A stretch of DNA of 64,000 nucleotides from Spiroplasma alleghenense (GTDB taxonomy: Bacteria > Bacillota_I > Bacilli_A > Mycoplasmatales > Mycoplasmataceae), in the NCBI RefSeq assembly GCF_003363775.1, contig NZ_CP031376.1, positions 744,001 through 808,000 on the forward strand, read 5' to 3'. The translations under genes were made by a program, and so were the position numbers. Positions 21,229 to 32,102 of this stretch are shown here, piece by piece. Positions within the stretch are counted from its first letter, which is position 1; each line of letters begins with the position of its first letter. Below the pieces are notes generated by a model. It saw nothing but the letters and a program-made list of their open reading frames with translations, was not told the DNA's origin and made no database searches.

Positions 21229-22374
21229 TTATTTTAAATACCTACTTAATTGGTTCACCTTATCAAGTTTTTCTCATGAACAATCTTGAATACCGAAGTG
21301 ACCATATCGACTTGTGTTAAAGAAAACTGGCTTTCTCAATTCTAACTCTTTGATGATTCCTGAAACAGAAAAATCAAAGTTATCTTCAACGGCTTTATAA
21401 ATTTTATCTAAACTTATTTTTTCAGTGCCAAATGTTTCAATAAATATTGAAACGGGTTTTGGAATTCCAATAGCATAACTAAGTTGAATTTCTAGCTTCT
21501 CGGCTAGACCTGCAGCAACCAAATTTTTTGCTGCATAACGAGCCATATAGGCAGCACTTCTGTCAACTTTAGTGCCGTCTTTTCCTGAAAATGCTCCTCC
21601 ACCATGACGAGCATACCCACCATATGTGTCTGCAATTATTTTTCTTCCTGTAAGTCCTGTATCTCCTTGAGGACCTCCTATTACAAATCTTCCTGTTGGA
21701 TTAATTAAAACATTAAAATCTGAATTCAGACCATATTTATTAACAACTATTTTATCCATAATCTCTGATTTCACAAATTTCTTAAATTCTTTTTCATTAA
21801 ATTCTGGGTTATGTTGAATTGACATTAAAATTGTTTCAACACGAGGATTTTTTTCATCAGTGTAATCAATTGTAACTTGTGACTTCATGTCTGGACGAGC
21901 ATTAGCAAAATCTCCGCTTTTACGTAATTTTGTTGCCAAATAAACCAAATCGTGAGCAATTGTAATTGCTAATGGCATAAAATTTGGCGCTTCGTTTGTT
22001 GCATACCCAAACATAATCCCTTGGTCTCCAGCTCCAATTACATCGTTTGCTTGATCGATCCCCATTGCGATATCAATCGATTGTTCTTCAATTTTATTTA
22101 TGATTTCACATGATTTTGAATCAATTCCTCAACTGGCATCATTATAACCAATTTTCCATAATACCTCTCTTGCAACACCCACGTAGTCCACTTTTGCCTT
22201 AGTTGATATTTCTCCACCTATGACAATAAAGTTTGTTGTTGCGAAGCACTCACATGCGACCTTTGAATTAGGGTCTTGGCGTAAGACCTCATCTAGAATA
22301 GCATCAGATATTTGATCGCAAATTTTATCTGGATGTCCTTCTGATACAGATTCACTTGTAAATAATTTTTTCAT
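21229..22374 (-). CDS. metK: S-adenosylmethionine synthetase
   Basis: This 381-residue enzyme makes SAM from methionine and [30 protein letters not shown] and [19 protein letters not shown] are the three signature segments. It supplies the RNA methyltransferases in this window. The ATG follows AAAGGGG. A promoter TTGCAG-17-TAAAAT precedes it. I looked for a SAM riboswitch; the leader is only about 25 bases and holds none. Confidence 0.97.
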
Positions 22375-22399
22375 AATTTTCCCCTTTAAACTACTATCA

Positions 22400-22428
22400 A
22401 TTTTAAACAAATTCTAAATTATCTGCAA
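22400..22428 (-). promoter_or_regulatory. metK operon promoter
   Basis: On the minus strand, TTGCAG (22423-22428) is 17 bases from TAAAAT (22400-22405). The latter is about 25 bases upstream of the ATG. Confidence 0.65.
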
Positions 22429-22435
22429 GTTTTTT

Positions 22436-23821
22436 TTAAATTCAAGTCCCCTTTTTCTTCATTTTTGAAATTAAAATACTTGCATAAATATTAATGATTA
22501 AACCAAAGAAATTTAAGAAAATTAAGTCTATTATGTAGTTCTTTCTTAAGTAAATTGCATAATCTAAATAGTTTGATATTTTTCTGATATTTAAAAATAT
22601 TCAACAGAAACTTAAAATGAATATTGCTAGAATAATAAAACTTCATACCGGACCAATTAAGGTGAAATCTGAATAATCTATTCAACCAATTGCTCAAAAA
22701 ATAAATATTAACTCAAAAAAAGTAAATAATAAGAAAATATTTAACATAATTAAAAAAACTGATATTCGATTTATTCTATACTTGAATGTTTCTAATGGTG
22801 ATTCCTTCACAAAATTAATTTTAAAAATATAAATTGAGCTCGCGAAAAAATAAGGAATATTGAATGTAATTGCATCAAAAATACAGTTTCCTAATGGTAC
22901 TGGGATTAGATTTTCTAAATAATATTTTTTTCTAATAACCGAAAATAAAGTAGACAAATTAATTCATAAAAATACTCATAAGTAGCCGTATTTTAATTCC
23001 TCTCCAATAACTAGCGTGAATCTTAAATAAAATAGAATAATATTAGTAGCTAATGCAAAAATTGTAAATCAAAAAAAAGACCATAAAATTAAACTGACCG
23101 CTTTGTTGAAGCCAGTTTTAACGTTAATTCCTGAATTTTTATTATACTGCATTTTTCATACATCATACATTGGATTTTTAAAAATTGAACGTAGCTGTAA
23201 AATCGAAAAAATTGGATTAAGACAGAATACCGATAGTATTCCAATTGAAACTTTTTTACGCGCCTCAAAATCACTCAAGTAAACTTTTTTTGAATTATTC
23301 ATTACATATATGATTAAAGGCATTAGAAACGGAGTTAAAATAATAGATAAACAACCGCTAATCATTAGGAAAATATGTCACAATAAATTGGATTTATTGC
23401 GATAATTTTCATCAGTGATTATAACGCTAGCTATCGTTTCGCTCTCGTTTTCCAAACTAGTAATCTTCATCAATTGAGGAATAATGAAAAAATTAATTGA
23501 GAAAATTGCCACCAAAATAAGTGCGTCTCGGTTTTTCTTGAGCATTTCAGTTGAGGAAAAAGCGATTATCAATCACGAACTAGCTCAAAAACCAGATAAA
23601 AAAACCATCGGTAGAGTTAGTTTTATGAAAACAAAGTTTCTATGACGTAAATTTTCAATTTCATAATTAGCAAATCACTTTGCAAAAGATGTAATTAGGA
23701 CAACAAAGCAAGTCAAAGAAATCATGAGCATTAACAGACCAATCATAGTAAAAACCTTATCAGAATAAGTGTTTTTAAATATCATGGATTCTCTTTTTTT
23801 CAAAAAATCGTTTCTGACCAT
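22436..23821 (-). CDS. polytopic membrane protein, 461 aa
   Basis: I do not recognise the family. After a basic N-terminus there are about ten hydrophobic segments spread over the whole length, with short charged loops. It ends with a basic tail KMKKKGTW. Many TGA codons read as Trp. The start is the ATG 7 bases behind GAGGAGG; an upstream GTG in frame has no RBS. It follows the membrane-anchored hydrolase gene by 13 bases and is probably in its operon. A transporter or lipid-related membrane role is possible but not shown. Confidence 0.75.
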
Positions 23822-23834
23822 TTTTTGACCTCCT

Positions 23835-24767
23835 CTAAATACTTTCAAATATTGATTCAGCTTGTTTTTCACTTAAAATTAAGTGTCTTGTATTTTGTAA
23901 AATTTTAAAATTTTCTTTATTAAAACCCAAAATTTTTTTAGCAAATATCTTGGGATTAACAAGTTTATCATTATCTCCTTGAATTATTGTTATTTTATCT
24001 TGATTTTCCATAATTGACTTTCAAAACTTATTAGATAAAACCCTAAATTGAAAAAGTTCGCGAACTGAAATAGCCCCAGCAACCTCAAGACAAGCTTGAT
24101 AATTTTTAATTTCTGATTTATTATCTGTTAAATCTGCAGGATTGTAATTTAGATTAATTAATTTTTGAGAACTAAAAATGGTTCCCAAAAATATCTTAAA
24201 ACGCATCGACAAAGTGTAACTATAGATTAATTGTGTACAAATTGCTAGTAATATTATTTTTTCAACTCTTTCATGCTTGATAATACTTTGAATAGTTAGA
24301 GTTCCAAATCCTGATGCCAAGATAATAATTTTTTGACTAGGATACTTATTTGAAATATAATCAACCACTTCTTTAACATCACTTAAATATGCCCCTAAGT
24401 TACGTTGATCATCGTTTTTGTTTTTGCCATAGTTTCTAAGGTCAAAACCAATTACTGAGTTCAAAGGTTTGTTTTTTAGCATATACAGCTCTAAATTATC
24501 AAATTGCTTTGATGAATAGCCCAAATCATGGAGGCACAATATTATTTTTTCACCTTTTGGGTTAATCTCCCCCATCCAGTTAAGCTCGTATTGATCTGAA
24601 TTAATAAAGCACTTTTTTTTAACAAGTTCTGGAATTTGTTTCTTAGAACTTTTGTTTTTTAAACTATTAAAAGTGATTAACTTTATTACTATTGCTAATA
24701 ATGCTACAAAAGCAAAAAAACCAAGAGCGGCGTATAAGAAAATATAAATTGCTTCAATAAATGTCAA
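23835..24767 (-). CDS. membrane-anchored alpha/beta-hydrolase-like protein, nucleophile missing
   Basis: One N-terminal membrane helix (residues ~5-35) anchors an alpha/beta-hydrolase domain of about 270 residues. LCLHDLGYSS fits the oxyanion loop and GFDLRNYGKN the strand after it. At the nucleophile elbow, where GxSxG is expected, the protein reads ILASGFGTL: aligned with GTSMG of the hydrolase at position 1-591, Gly replaces Ser. The acid (IIQGDNDKLV) and histidine (NTRHLIL) positions remain. The start is a TTG behind GGATGGAG. It may be an inactive or altered relative. It is co-oriented with the membrane protein at 22436-23821. Confidence 0.75.
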
Positions 24768-24914
24768 CTTTAAAACTCCATCCTATTTTGATTATTTTTG
24801 TTTTAAATTCCTTTTAAAGGATTAAAGACTTTTTGTTAATAAATTTAATATTACCATTTTTTTAAATTGTTTAAAGTGTGTTATTGTAAATTTTTAGTAA
24901 AGTAATTTTTTAAA

Positions 24915-25685
24915 TTACTCTCTAACAAATACTCTATTTAAAGATGTTACTTGATTTTCATCGTTAATATTTATTATTATTCCACAAAATTGTCCCAGGC
25001 CATTTGCTGGATTAAATCTAGTTGGTAGACCCGTTTTTTCTTTATGAATCACAGCTTCAGGTTCGACCCCAATTATTGAGTTCACCGGACCAGTCATTCC
25101 TAAATCAGTAATGTATCCTGTTCCTTTTGGCAAAATAGTTTCATCCGCGGTTTGAACGTGAGTATGAGTCCCCACTAAGGCTGTTATAATACCATCATAG
25201 TTTCAAGCAAACGCCATTTTTTCAGCGCTAGCTTCACCATGAAAGTCAACTAAATGAATGTCACATTTTTCTTGATTTTTTAGTAATTCATCAAAAGACA
25301 TGTAAGGATTTTCTGCTGGCTCCATAAAACTACGTCCAATTAAATTAGTGATACGAACTTTTTTACCTAAACACTCAAGAACTATACTTCCAGAACCTGG
25401 TGTGTAAGGATTTATGTTAAGTGGTTTTAAAAGTCTTGGAGTATGTTCTATATAATCTAGAACCTCGCTATTTTTAAAGATATGATTTCCAGAAGTAATA
25501 ACATCAATTCCGTTATTTATTAATTCATTGAAATGTTTTTCAGAGATCGATTTTCCGTGTGTAACATTTTCACCATTTCCAATTACTAGGTCAATATTGT
25601 TGCTTTGTTTAAATTTAAATAAATACTTTGCAATCATTTCACGACCTTTAGAAGCGTAAATATCACCAATCATTAAAATTTTCAT
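24915..25685 (-). CDS. ymdB: YmdB-family metallophosphoesterase
   Basis: This 256-residue protein belongs to the YmdB family of calcineurin-like phosphodiesterases, which act on 2',3'-cyclic nucleotides. The metal-ligand motifs are present: IGDIYASKGRE, IGNGENVTHG, TSGNHIF and VGTHTHVQTAD. One TGA is Trp (FAWNYDG). It follows ylxM with one base between and an AAGGAG before the ATG. In Gram-positive bacteria ymdB often neighbours rny; here it sits with ftsY-ylxM instead. Confidence 0.92.
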
Positions 25686-25686
25686 T

Positions 25687-26010
25687 TTATATCTCCTTTT
25701 CGATCTTGTTTATAAGTTCTTTAATCTTATTGTCTGCATCGTCTTTGTATTCTTCTAAAATATTACGAATACTTTGGGTGATTTTTAACAATTTCACCTT
25801 CTCTTCGCACTCTTCTAAAAGTTTAATGGCATTTTTGATACTATCTGAAACTGCCGCTCTTGAAATTTGGTGCTCTTCTGCAATTTCTTGTAAAGAAAAA
25901 TCTTCAAAAAAATAAAACTCAAAATATTGTTTTTGCTTTGTAGTAAGAAAGTTTTTATAAATATCGAACAATTCAATGACATGATCATTTTTCTCAAAAT
26001 TACTAGTCAT
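25687..26010 (-). CDS. ylxM: YlxM-family helix-turn-helix protein
   Basis: This 107-residue protein has a sigma-region-4-like helix-turn-helix (LQEIAEEHQISRAAVSDSIK) and a C-terminal charged helix, as in YlxM/p13, which accompanies the signal-recognition-particle genes. It overlaps the 3' end of ftsY by 8 bases. No membrane segment. Its role in SRP assembly or regulation is from the family, not from this sequence. Confidence 0.88.
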   Translation of the reverse strand: MTSNFEKNDHVIELFDIYKNFLTTKQKQYFEFYFFEDFSLQEIAEEHQISRAAVSDSIKNAIKLLEECEEKVKLLKITQSIRNILEEYKDDADNKIKELINKIEKEI

Positions 26011-26986
26011 TGTTGTTATCCATAAAATCAGCTGCTAAGTAATAGACATAGTCGTCAACATCAAAAGGCTCAATATCATCAATTTGCTCACCAATACCAA
26101 TCATTTTTACTGGAATATTCAATAAATCTTTAATTGCTAAAGCGATTCCACCTTTGCTGGTTCCATCCATTTTGGTCAAGATTATCCCTGTAACATTAGT
26201 TGTTTCTGAAAAGGCTTTTGCCTGAGAAACTCCATTTTGTCCAGTAGTAGCATCAATTACTAATAAACGCTCGTGAGGAGTATTTTTGTACTTTCTTTCA
26301 ATAATATTTTGCATTTTTTCCAATTCACGCATTAAATGTTCTTTGTTTTGTAATCTTCCTGCTGTATCAATTAATAATAAGTCATATTTACCTAATTCAG
26401 CTTTTTCTAAAGCATCAAAAACAACACTAGCGGGGTCTTGGTTAACTTTTTGTCCTCGAACTAAATCTACTCCTGTTAGTCTTTTTTCAACCCACTCTTG
26501 GAGTTGTTCAACAGCTCCCGCTCTAAAAGTATCAGCCGCTGCAATTAAAACTTTATTCCCTTGTTTTGCAAAGTAATTAGCAATTTTAGCTAAACTGGTT
26601 GTTTTACCCGTACCATTAACACCGACCATCATAAAAATATTCAATCGACCCTTTACAAAATTTAGATCAGATTTGAACTTTCCTGAATCAACATAGGCAT
26701 CGTATAATTCTTCAATTAAAATCTCTTTGATTTCATCAAATGTATTTTTGCGTTTTACTTTTTTTTGAACGGCATTAGAAATTTTTACAACCATACCCAT
26801 GCCCATATCTGTGGAAATTAGAATATTCTCTAATTCCTCAAAAAATTCACTATCAGCTTCCTTGTATTTTTTTGAAAGTTTTTTAATATCCTTAGAAAAA
26901 CTTAAGCTCTTTTTTATTTCGCGATGTTTAATTTTTTCTTGTTTTTTTGCATCGCGCTTATCCTTTAAATTTTGTCAAAAACCCAT
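26003..26986 (-). CDS. ftsY: signal recognition particle receptor FtsY
   Basis: This 327-residue SRP GTPase is the membrane-side receptor for Ffh-nascent chain complexes. It has a basic N-terminal helix (residues ~1-50) instead of the long acidic A-domain of E. coli, then the NG domain: P-loop GVNGTGKTTS, AADTFRAGAVEQL, DTAGR and TKMDG. The start is ATG behind GGGAG; the fourth codon is TGA (Trp). First gene of ftsY-ylxM-ymdB. Confidence 0.96.
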
Positions 26987-27048
26987 ATATAATAATACTC
27001 CCTTATCCATTTAATTGTATATTATTTTTCTCTTAGTTAAAATACCAT

Positions 27049-27075
27049 AAAAAAAACTTTAGCGAACTAAAGTTT
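27049..27075 (-). terminator. terminator of pst operon
   Basis: A 9-bp stem AAACTTTAG/CTAAAGTTT with loop CGAA ends in a long U-run on the minus strand and overlaps the phoU stop codon. Confidence 0.85.
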
Positions 27076-27757
27076 ATTGAAAATCAACATCATCGACAAA
27101 AACTTCGTCGAATTTACCAGTTCTAATAAAGTTTAAAATTTCTTCAATATTAACCAGGTGGTCTCCGGCACGTTCCAGGTTTCGTAATTCACGAATTGCG
27201 TTGATAAAAATTATTGATTGTTTTGAAGCTTTCTTTTTTGAACTTTCAATTTCTGAAACTAACAAATCGTTTAATTCTGATAGATTTGTATCCAACATTT
27301 TACGTAAATCTAAAACTTTTTTTCTTTGATCATTTTCATAGTTTTCAAATAAAGTTGAAATAAAATTTAGCATCTGATTTACTAAATCAAATATTTTTGA
27401 AATATAACCAATTTCAATTTCCCCGGGTTGATAGTTAATATAGAACATGCAAACTAATTTGGCATAATCTGCAATTCTCTCAATTTCTCTACTAATAAGA
27501 ATAGACCCAACCGCTAATCGTAAATCTCCTGCAACCATTTGCTGCTTGGCAATTTTTCACAAGGCCATATTGGTAAATTTATTTTGTTGCTGGTCTATTA
27601 ATTTATCCCCAACAATAACTTTATTAGCTAACTCAATATCGCGTTTCTCCATTGCTTCAAAAGCACGAGCATATTGTGACTTTGTTGACTCAACAAGATT
27701 GCTAATATCTTTTTTGATGACGTTAACATCATTATCTAGTATTTTATTGTATGACAT
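27074..27757 (-). CDS. phoU: phosphate transport regulator PhoU
   Basis: This 227-residue all-helical protein has the two PhoU repeats, each with the E/R-rich metal-binding face (REIERIADYAK and RNLERAGDHLVN). PhoU modulates the Pst transporter according to phosphate. The ATG at 27757 was chosen. A TTG at 27772 in the same frame would overlap pstB by 8 bases and is a real alternative. An in-frame TGA reads as Trp (MALWKIAK). Last gene of the pst cluster. Confidence 0.92.
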
Positions 27758-27764
27758 CTGACTT

Positions 27765-28757
27765 TTATCCAAATCTACCTGAAATATAATCTTCAGTTTT
27801 CTTATTTTTTGGGTTAGTAAATATTTTTTTAGTGCGATCGTATTCTACCAATTCTCCCGAAAGGAAAAAGGCTGTATAATCACTAACACGAGTAGCTTGC
27901 GCCATTGAGTGTGTTACTATTACTATTGTATATTCTTTTTTTAATTTTAGAATTAATTCTTCAACTTTTAGTGTTGCAATTGGATCTAAAGCACTAGTTG
28001 GTTCATCCATTAGTAAAATTTTGGGGCGCATTGCAATAGCGCGAGCGATGCAAAGACGTTGTTGTTGTCCTCCTGATAGTCCTAAAGCTGAATCTTTTAA
28101 ATAATCTTTAACGTCTTCTCATAAAGCAGCCTTGCGTAATGAATCTTCAACTAACTGATTTATAACTTGTTTATCACGAATCCCTTGACTGCGAGGACCA
28201 AAAGCAACGTTATCAAAAATTGAAATTGGGAAAGGGTTGGCCTTTTGGAAAACCATTCCAACCTCAGTTCTTAAACGAGCGACGTTAATTCCTGGTTCAT
28301 AAATATTGACACCATTAACCTTAATAGAACCATTTATAACAATATTTTCAACCAAGTCATTCATTCGGTTAATTGACCTTAATAGGGTTGATTTACCACA
28401 ACCACTAGGACCAATAAATGCTGTAACTGTATTCTTTTTAATTTTCATGTTAATTTTTGAAAGCGCTTGTTTATTACCCATTGAATAGTAGAAATCCAAA
28501 TCTTCAACCTCTATTACATTTTCACGATCTTTTAAGGCAACTTTTTTAGGAGCATTAAATAGCTCTTCTTCATTTATTTGCTTGACCTCAATGTTATTTT
28601 TAAACGAATTTTTTTTAGCTTCACTTTCAGCTGCCTTTGCTTGACGGCGCAAATGTTTATTCTCTTTAGCATTTAATTCTTTAGTTGTTAAAACTTCATC
28701 ATAAACATTTGTTGTGTCTGATGTTACTGTGAGATCTTTTTCTTTATTTAATATCAT
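27765..28757 (-). CDS. pstB: phosphate ABC transporter ATP-binding protein PstB, with N-terminal extension
   Basis: Residues ~82-330 form a normal PstB: Walker [19 protein letters not shown], signature [14 protein letters not shown] and Walker [13 protein letters not shown]. The first ~80 residues are extra, highly charged and rich in Lys/Glu, with no family match that I can see. The ATG is supported by GGAGGGG. It overlaps the end of pstCA by 14 bases. It energises phosphate import from the cytoplasmic face. Confidence 0.93.
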
Positions 28758-30900
28758 TTTTCGACTTCCCCTCCTTCAAAATGTTTTTGATGATTTTTTT
28801 GTTTTGCTTATGGTTTGCTATTATTATTTTATTCCTTTTTATGTTAAAAATTAATAGCATTCTTTTAAATCTAACTGAAACTGAGTGTCAGAAATTTTTA
28901 AAGTCATTTTTATAATTATGTTTAAATATTCTTGCAAACATCATTGATCAATAAAGTTTAAATTTAATTGGACGATAACGCGGATCTAGTTTAACTGAAA
29001 TTACCTTACTAATATAATTTAAGAATAAAACTAAGAATAAAGTCACCATTGCTAACTGGTAGGCAACTCCCATAGTTTTGCCTCCCCCACCTTCAGCGGC
29101 CATCATATAGATTTGTGTTGTCATTGTAGCCCCTGATGATAAAAATCCTTCAGTTGGATAACGAACTGCAGTTCCTAAAGTTAGATAAACTGGAGCTGAC
29201 TCACCGATTATTCTTGAAATTGCTAAAATTGAACCAGTTAAAATTCCTTTTAAAGCATTAGGAATAACCACTTTAATTAAAGTCATAGTTTTACTTAATC
29301 CCATTCCAATGGCAGCTTCTCGATAAGATGCTGGAACAGCAATGATAGCATCCTTAAACGAAGAAATAAGTGTTGGTAGAATTACTAATGTCATAGTTAA
29401 ACTGGAAGCAAAAATTGACATCGGCAATCCCATTGTGACAATAAATATCGTTAATCCAAAAACCCCAAAAACAATACTTGGAGTTGAGGCTAAAACATTA
29501 ATTGAGAAATCAATAATTTTAGTAAAACGGCTTTGTGGGCGAGCATATTCTGCTAAATAAATTGCTACAATTAATGCTAATGGGAAAGCAAATAACATAG
29601 TTGATAATACTAAGAATATTGTCACCAGCATAGTTGCAAATATTCCAGCTTTTTGACCTTCAAATTCTAAGAAGTAACTAAACCCAAAACCAATAAACCC
29701 CTTAACAATTACCGTTAAAATAATTCACAAAGTAAAGGAAACTACAATGGCTGTTGCCAAAATCATTAACATTTTTTTTCAAAAACTATAAAAGTTTTTG
29801 TATCCTGTTCTCATAGCTGAAGATCTTACCAAGATTCCTAATTTTAAATCCTCATATTGATAATTACTTGAACCTAAGTTTTTCTCTTTGATTTTATTGT
29901 TCATGTGGGCGTTGCTGCGATTATTACGTTTCTTTGTATTAAAATTAGTAATTACAATAATCGAAAGATTAATAATGATTACTAAAATAAACAAAATTAA
30001 ACCAATAGCATAAAGTGCTGACTCATGAATTGAACCATGGTTTTCTAGCATTTCTAAACCGATTGTTCCTGCAAGTGTTCGAACTGATGAGAAAATGAAT
30101 CCCAAAAACCCATCACTTGTATTTAGACCGATTGTTGAATTTCCAGCAATCAGGATTACAGCCATTGTTTCTCCAATGATTCTAGCCATCCCGGTAATAA
30201 TAGCTCCGATAATTCGTGGACGAGCAGAACGCCTAACAACTTTAAAAGTTGTATATTCTTTTGAAAGTCCAAGACCTAAGGATGCAAAGCGGTAACCATC
30301 AGGAACAGAATCAATTGCATTAATTGATAAAGTTATCATTGTTGGCAATGCCATAAAAGCTAAAGTAAAACCTGCAGTCATTAAGTTTCCCGGAGAAGCT
30401 GCCCCCATTTTAACAAAAATACTTCCAATTTGATCTAAAGCGAATAAACCAAAAACTACTGAGGGAATTCCCGCCAGCAATTGAATGATTGAAATAACTG
30501 TTCTTTTCGACTTACCAGAAAGGTATTCGCAAATAAAGAGCGAAGTATAAATTGTTAAAGGAACTGCAAATAATAATGCAATTCCTAGTATAGCTAAAGT
30601 TGATAAAATAATACTAAATATACCATAACTTGCATCTAAATCGTTATCCGCCCCAGGTCTTCACTTACTTGTAAAAATAAATTTAAAGAATCCAAACTCT
30701 CTAAGGCTAGGAACTGATTTATAAATAATAAAGCTTACCAAAATGATTAAAACTAAAATAACAAGTGATGTTATTGTAATAATCGAAAACTTAGAAGCCA
30801 CATCCAGCTTAGAAGTTTTGACCTTCGGTAGTCCAGATTTTTGTTTTTTTGGTTTAGGATTTAACTCTACATTCGTATCGTTAATCTTTGTTGTCGTCAT
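28744..30900 (-). CDS. fused phosphate permease PstC-PstA with basic C-terminal tail
   Basis: One 718-residue frame carries two permease halves. The PstC-like half (residues ~40-335) has the EAA-type loop DGYRFASLGLGLSKEYT and GMARIIGETMAV. The PstA-like half (residues ~365-650) has SYREAAIGMGLSKTMT and ISRIIGESAPV. About 65 Lys/Arg-rich residues follow the last membrane helix, and the stop lies 14 bases inside pstB. Fused PstCA permeases are known in mycoplasmas. The frame needs several TGA=Trp codons but has no stop. The ATG follows AGGTAGG. It forms the membrane channel of the phosphate importer. Confidence 0.9.
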
Positions 30901-30940
30901 TTAAGTACCTACCTTTAATAAATTAGCTTTCAGTAGCTAA

Positions 30941-32071
30941 CTATTTATTTTGTGGATTAAGAACCACTTTTCTGATTAAACCTTCTTGTTTAAAGATTTC
31001 TTCTAATAGTCCGCTTGTTCGTGACTCCTCAATAATTCAAATTAAAAAATCAGTGATATCATTTATCTTTTTATGGAAGCTATTGAAAATAGCAATAAAT
31101 GGTCTTTGAAATTTATAAATTTGGTCGTGAATTGCTTCTTCGTTAGTTGGCAAGTCTTCACTACCTGGGTTGTTTAAATCAATAATTGGAGCATTCTCTC
31201 AATCGTCACCTGAGTCAACAGGATTAGCTAAACGAACGCCATCAACAGCACTTAATCTGATTCCTGTATCTTTTGTTATCGAAGGAATAAAGGCATAAGA
31301 AATGTATCCAAATCCTCCCGAAGCAACCATTTGAAGCATCATTCCATTTGAGTTAACAACATTGGCTGAGGGCATTTCTTTGACACCAGTTAGGGTTGAG
31401 AAAGCATCTCTAGTTCCTGAACCATCTTCTCTTGTGATTGGTAAGATTCGTGAATTCGGTACCTTATCAACTACGCTTTGATCAATTGGTTGGGAACTAT
31501 TTTGTTTAACAAAATCCGCCAACTCTCTTCATGTACATTTATTATCATAAATTTTTTGTAGCATTGCTTGAGAATTTGATTGATCTTTTTTGGCGAAAAT
31601 AAAATTCAAGTTTTGGGAAAGAATTTCATCTCATCCAGCTGGTGGATTATAAATAATAGCAATTGCATCAACTGCAAATTCTAAACTTAAAGTTTTATCT
31701 AATTCGTCAGTTTTGCTTAAAGCTTGAGCAACACTTGATTGCCCACTTTCATTGATTTCATCAAAAATAGCCGGCGCCTCTGTTCACTCACCTGTGGTTA
31801 AAGTTGATTGAGTAACATCTTTGGAAATAAACCCTATTTCATAACTACCATTTTGAACTCCTACAACCCCAGCTTGGCTTCCAGTAGAGTTATAGACAAA
31901 ATCTTTTTTAGTGTCCTTGTAGTATGAGTTTGTTAATTTTTGCATTAAGGGGTTTACACTTGTACTACCCCCTAAAATATGAGAATTTTTCGGAATAACA
32001 AGAGTTCAAATTCATAAAGCTGCTAGCAATACAAAAATTGTCGATAGTCAGATTGCGATTTTTTTTGTCAT
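30941..32071 (-). CDS. pstS: phosphate-binding protein PstS
   Basis: This 376-residue protein has one N-terminal hydrophobic segment (residues ~5-27), then a periplasmic-binding fold. Phosphate-contact motifs are GGSTSVNPL and TREDGSGTRDAF. There is no lipobox Cys, so it is probably held by an uncleaved membrane anchor; many mollicute substrate-binding proteins are lipoproteins instead. The ATG follows CGGAGG. It is 31 bases after smc with no hairpin between, and 40 bases before pstCA. Confidence 0.92.
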
Positions 32072-32102
32072 ATTACCTCCGAAAATTTAATTTTATATTT
32101 TA

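Noticed and set aside
22375-22435. SAM riboswitch upstream of metK
   Set aside because: The leader is about 25 bases and lacks any conserved riboswitch core.
23089-23274. Small minus-strand frame inside the membrane protein
   Set aside because: Out-of-frame shadow of the 461-residue gene.
23822-23872. GTG start adding 17 residues to the 461-residue membrane protein
   Set aside because: It lies before the GAGGAGG RBS that matches the later ATG.
24808-24832. Imperfect palindrome TCCTTTTAAAGGA between ymdB and the hydrolase
   Set aside because: Short and without a T-run; could be an operator but nothing supports it.
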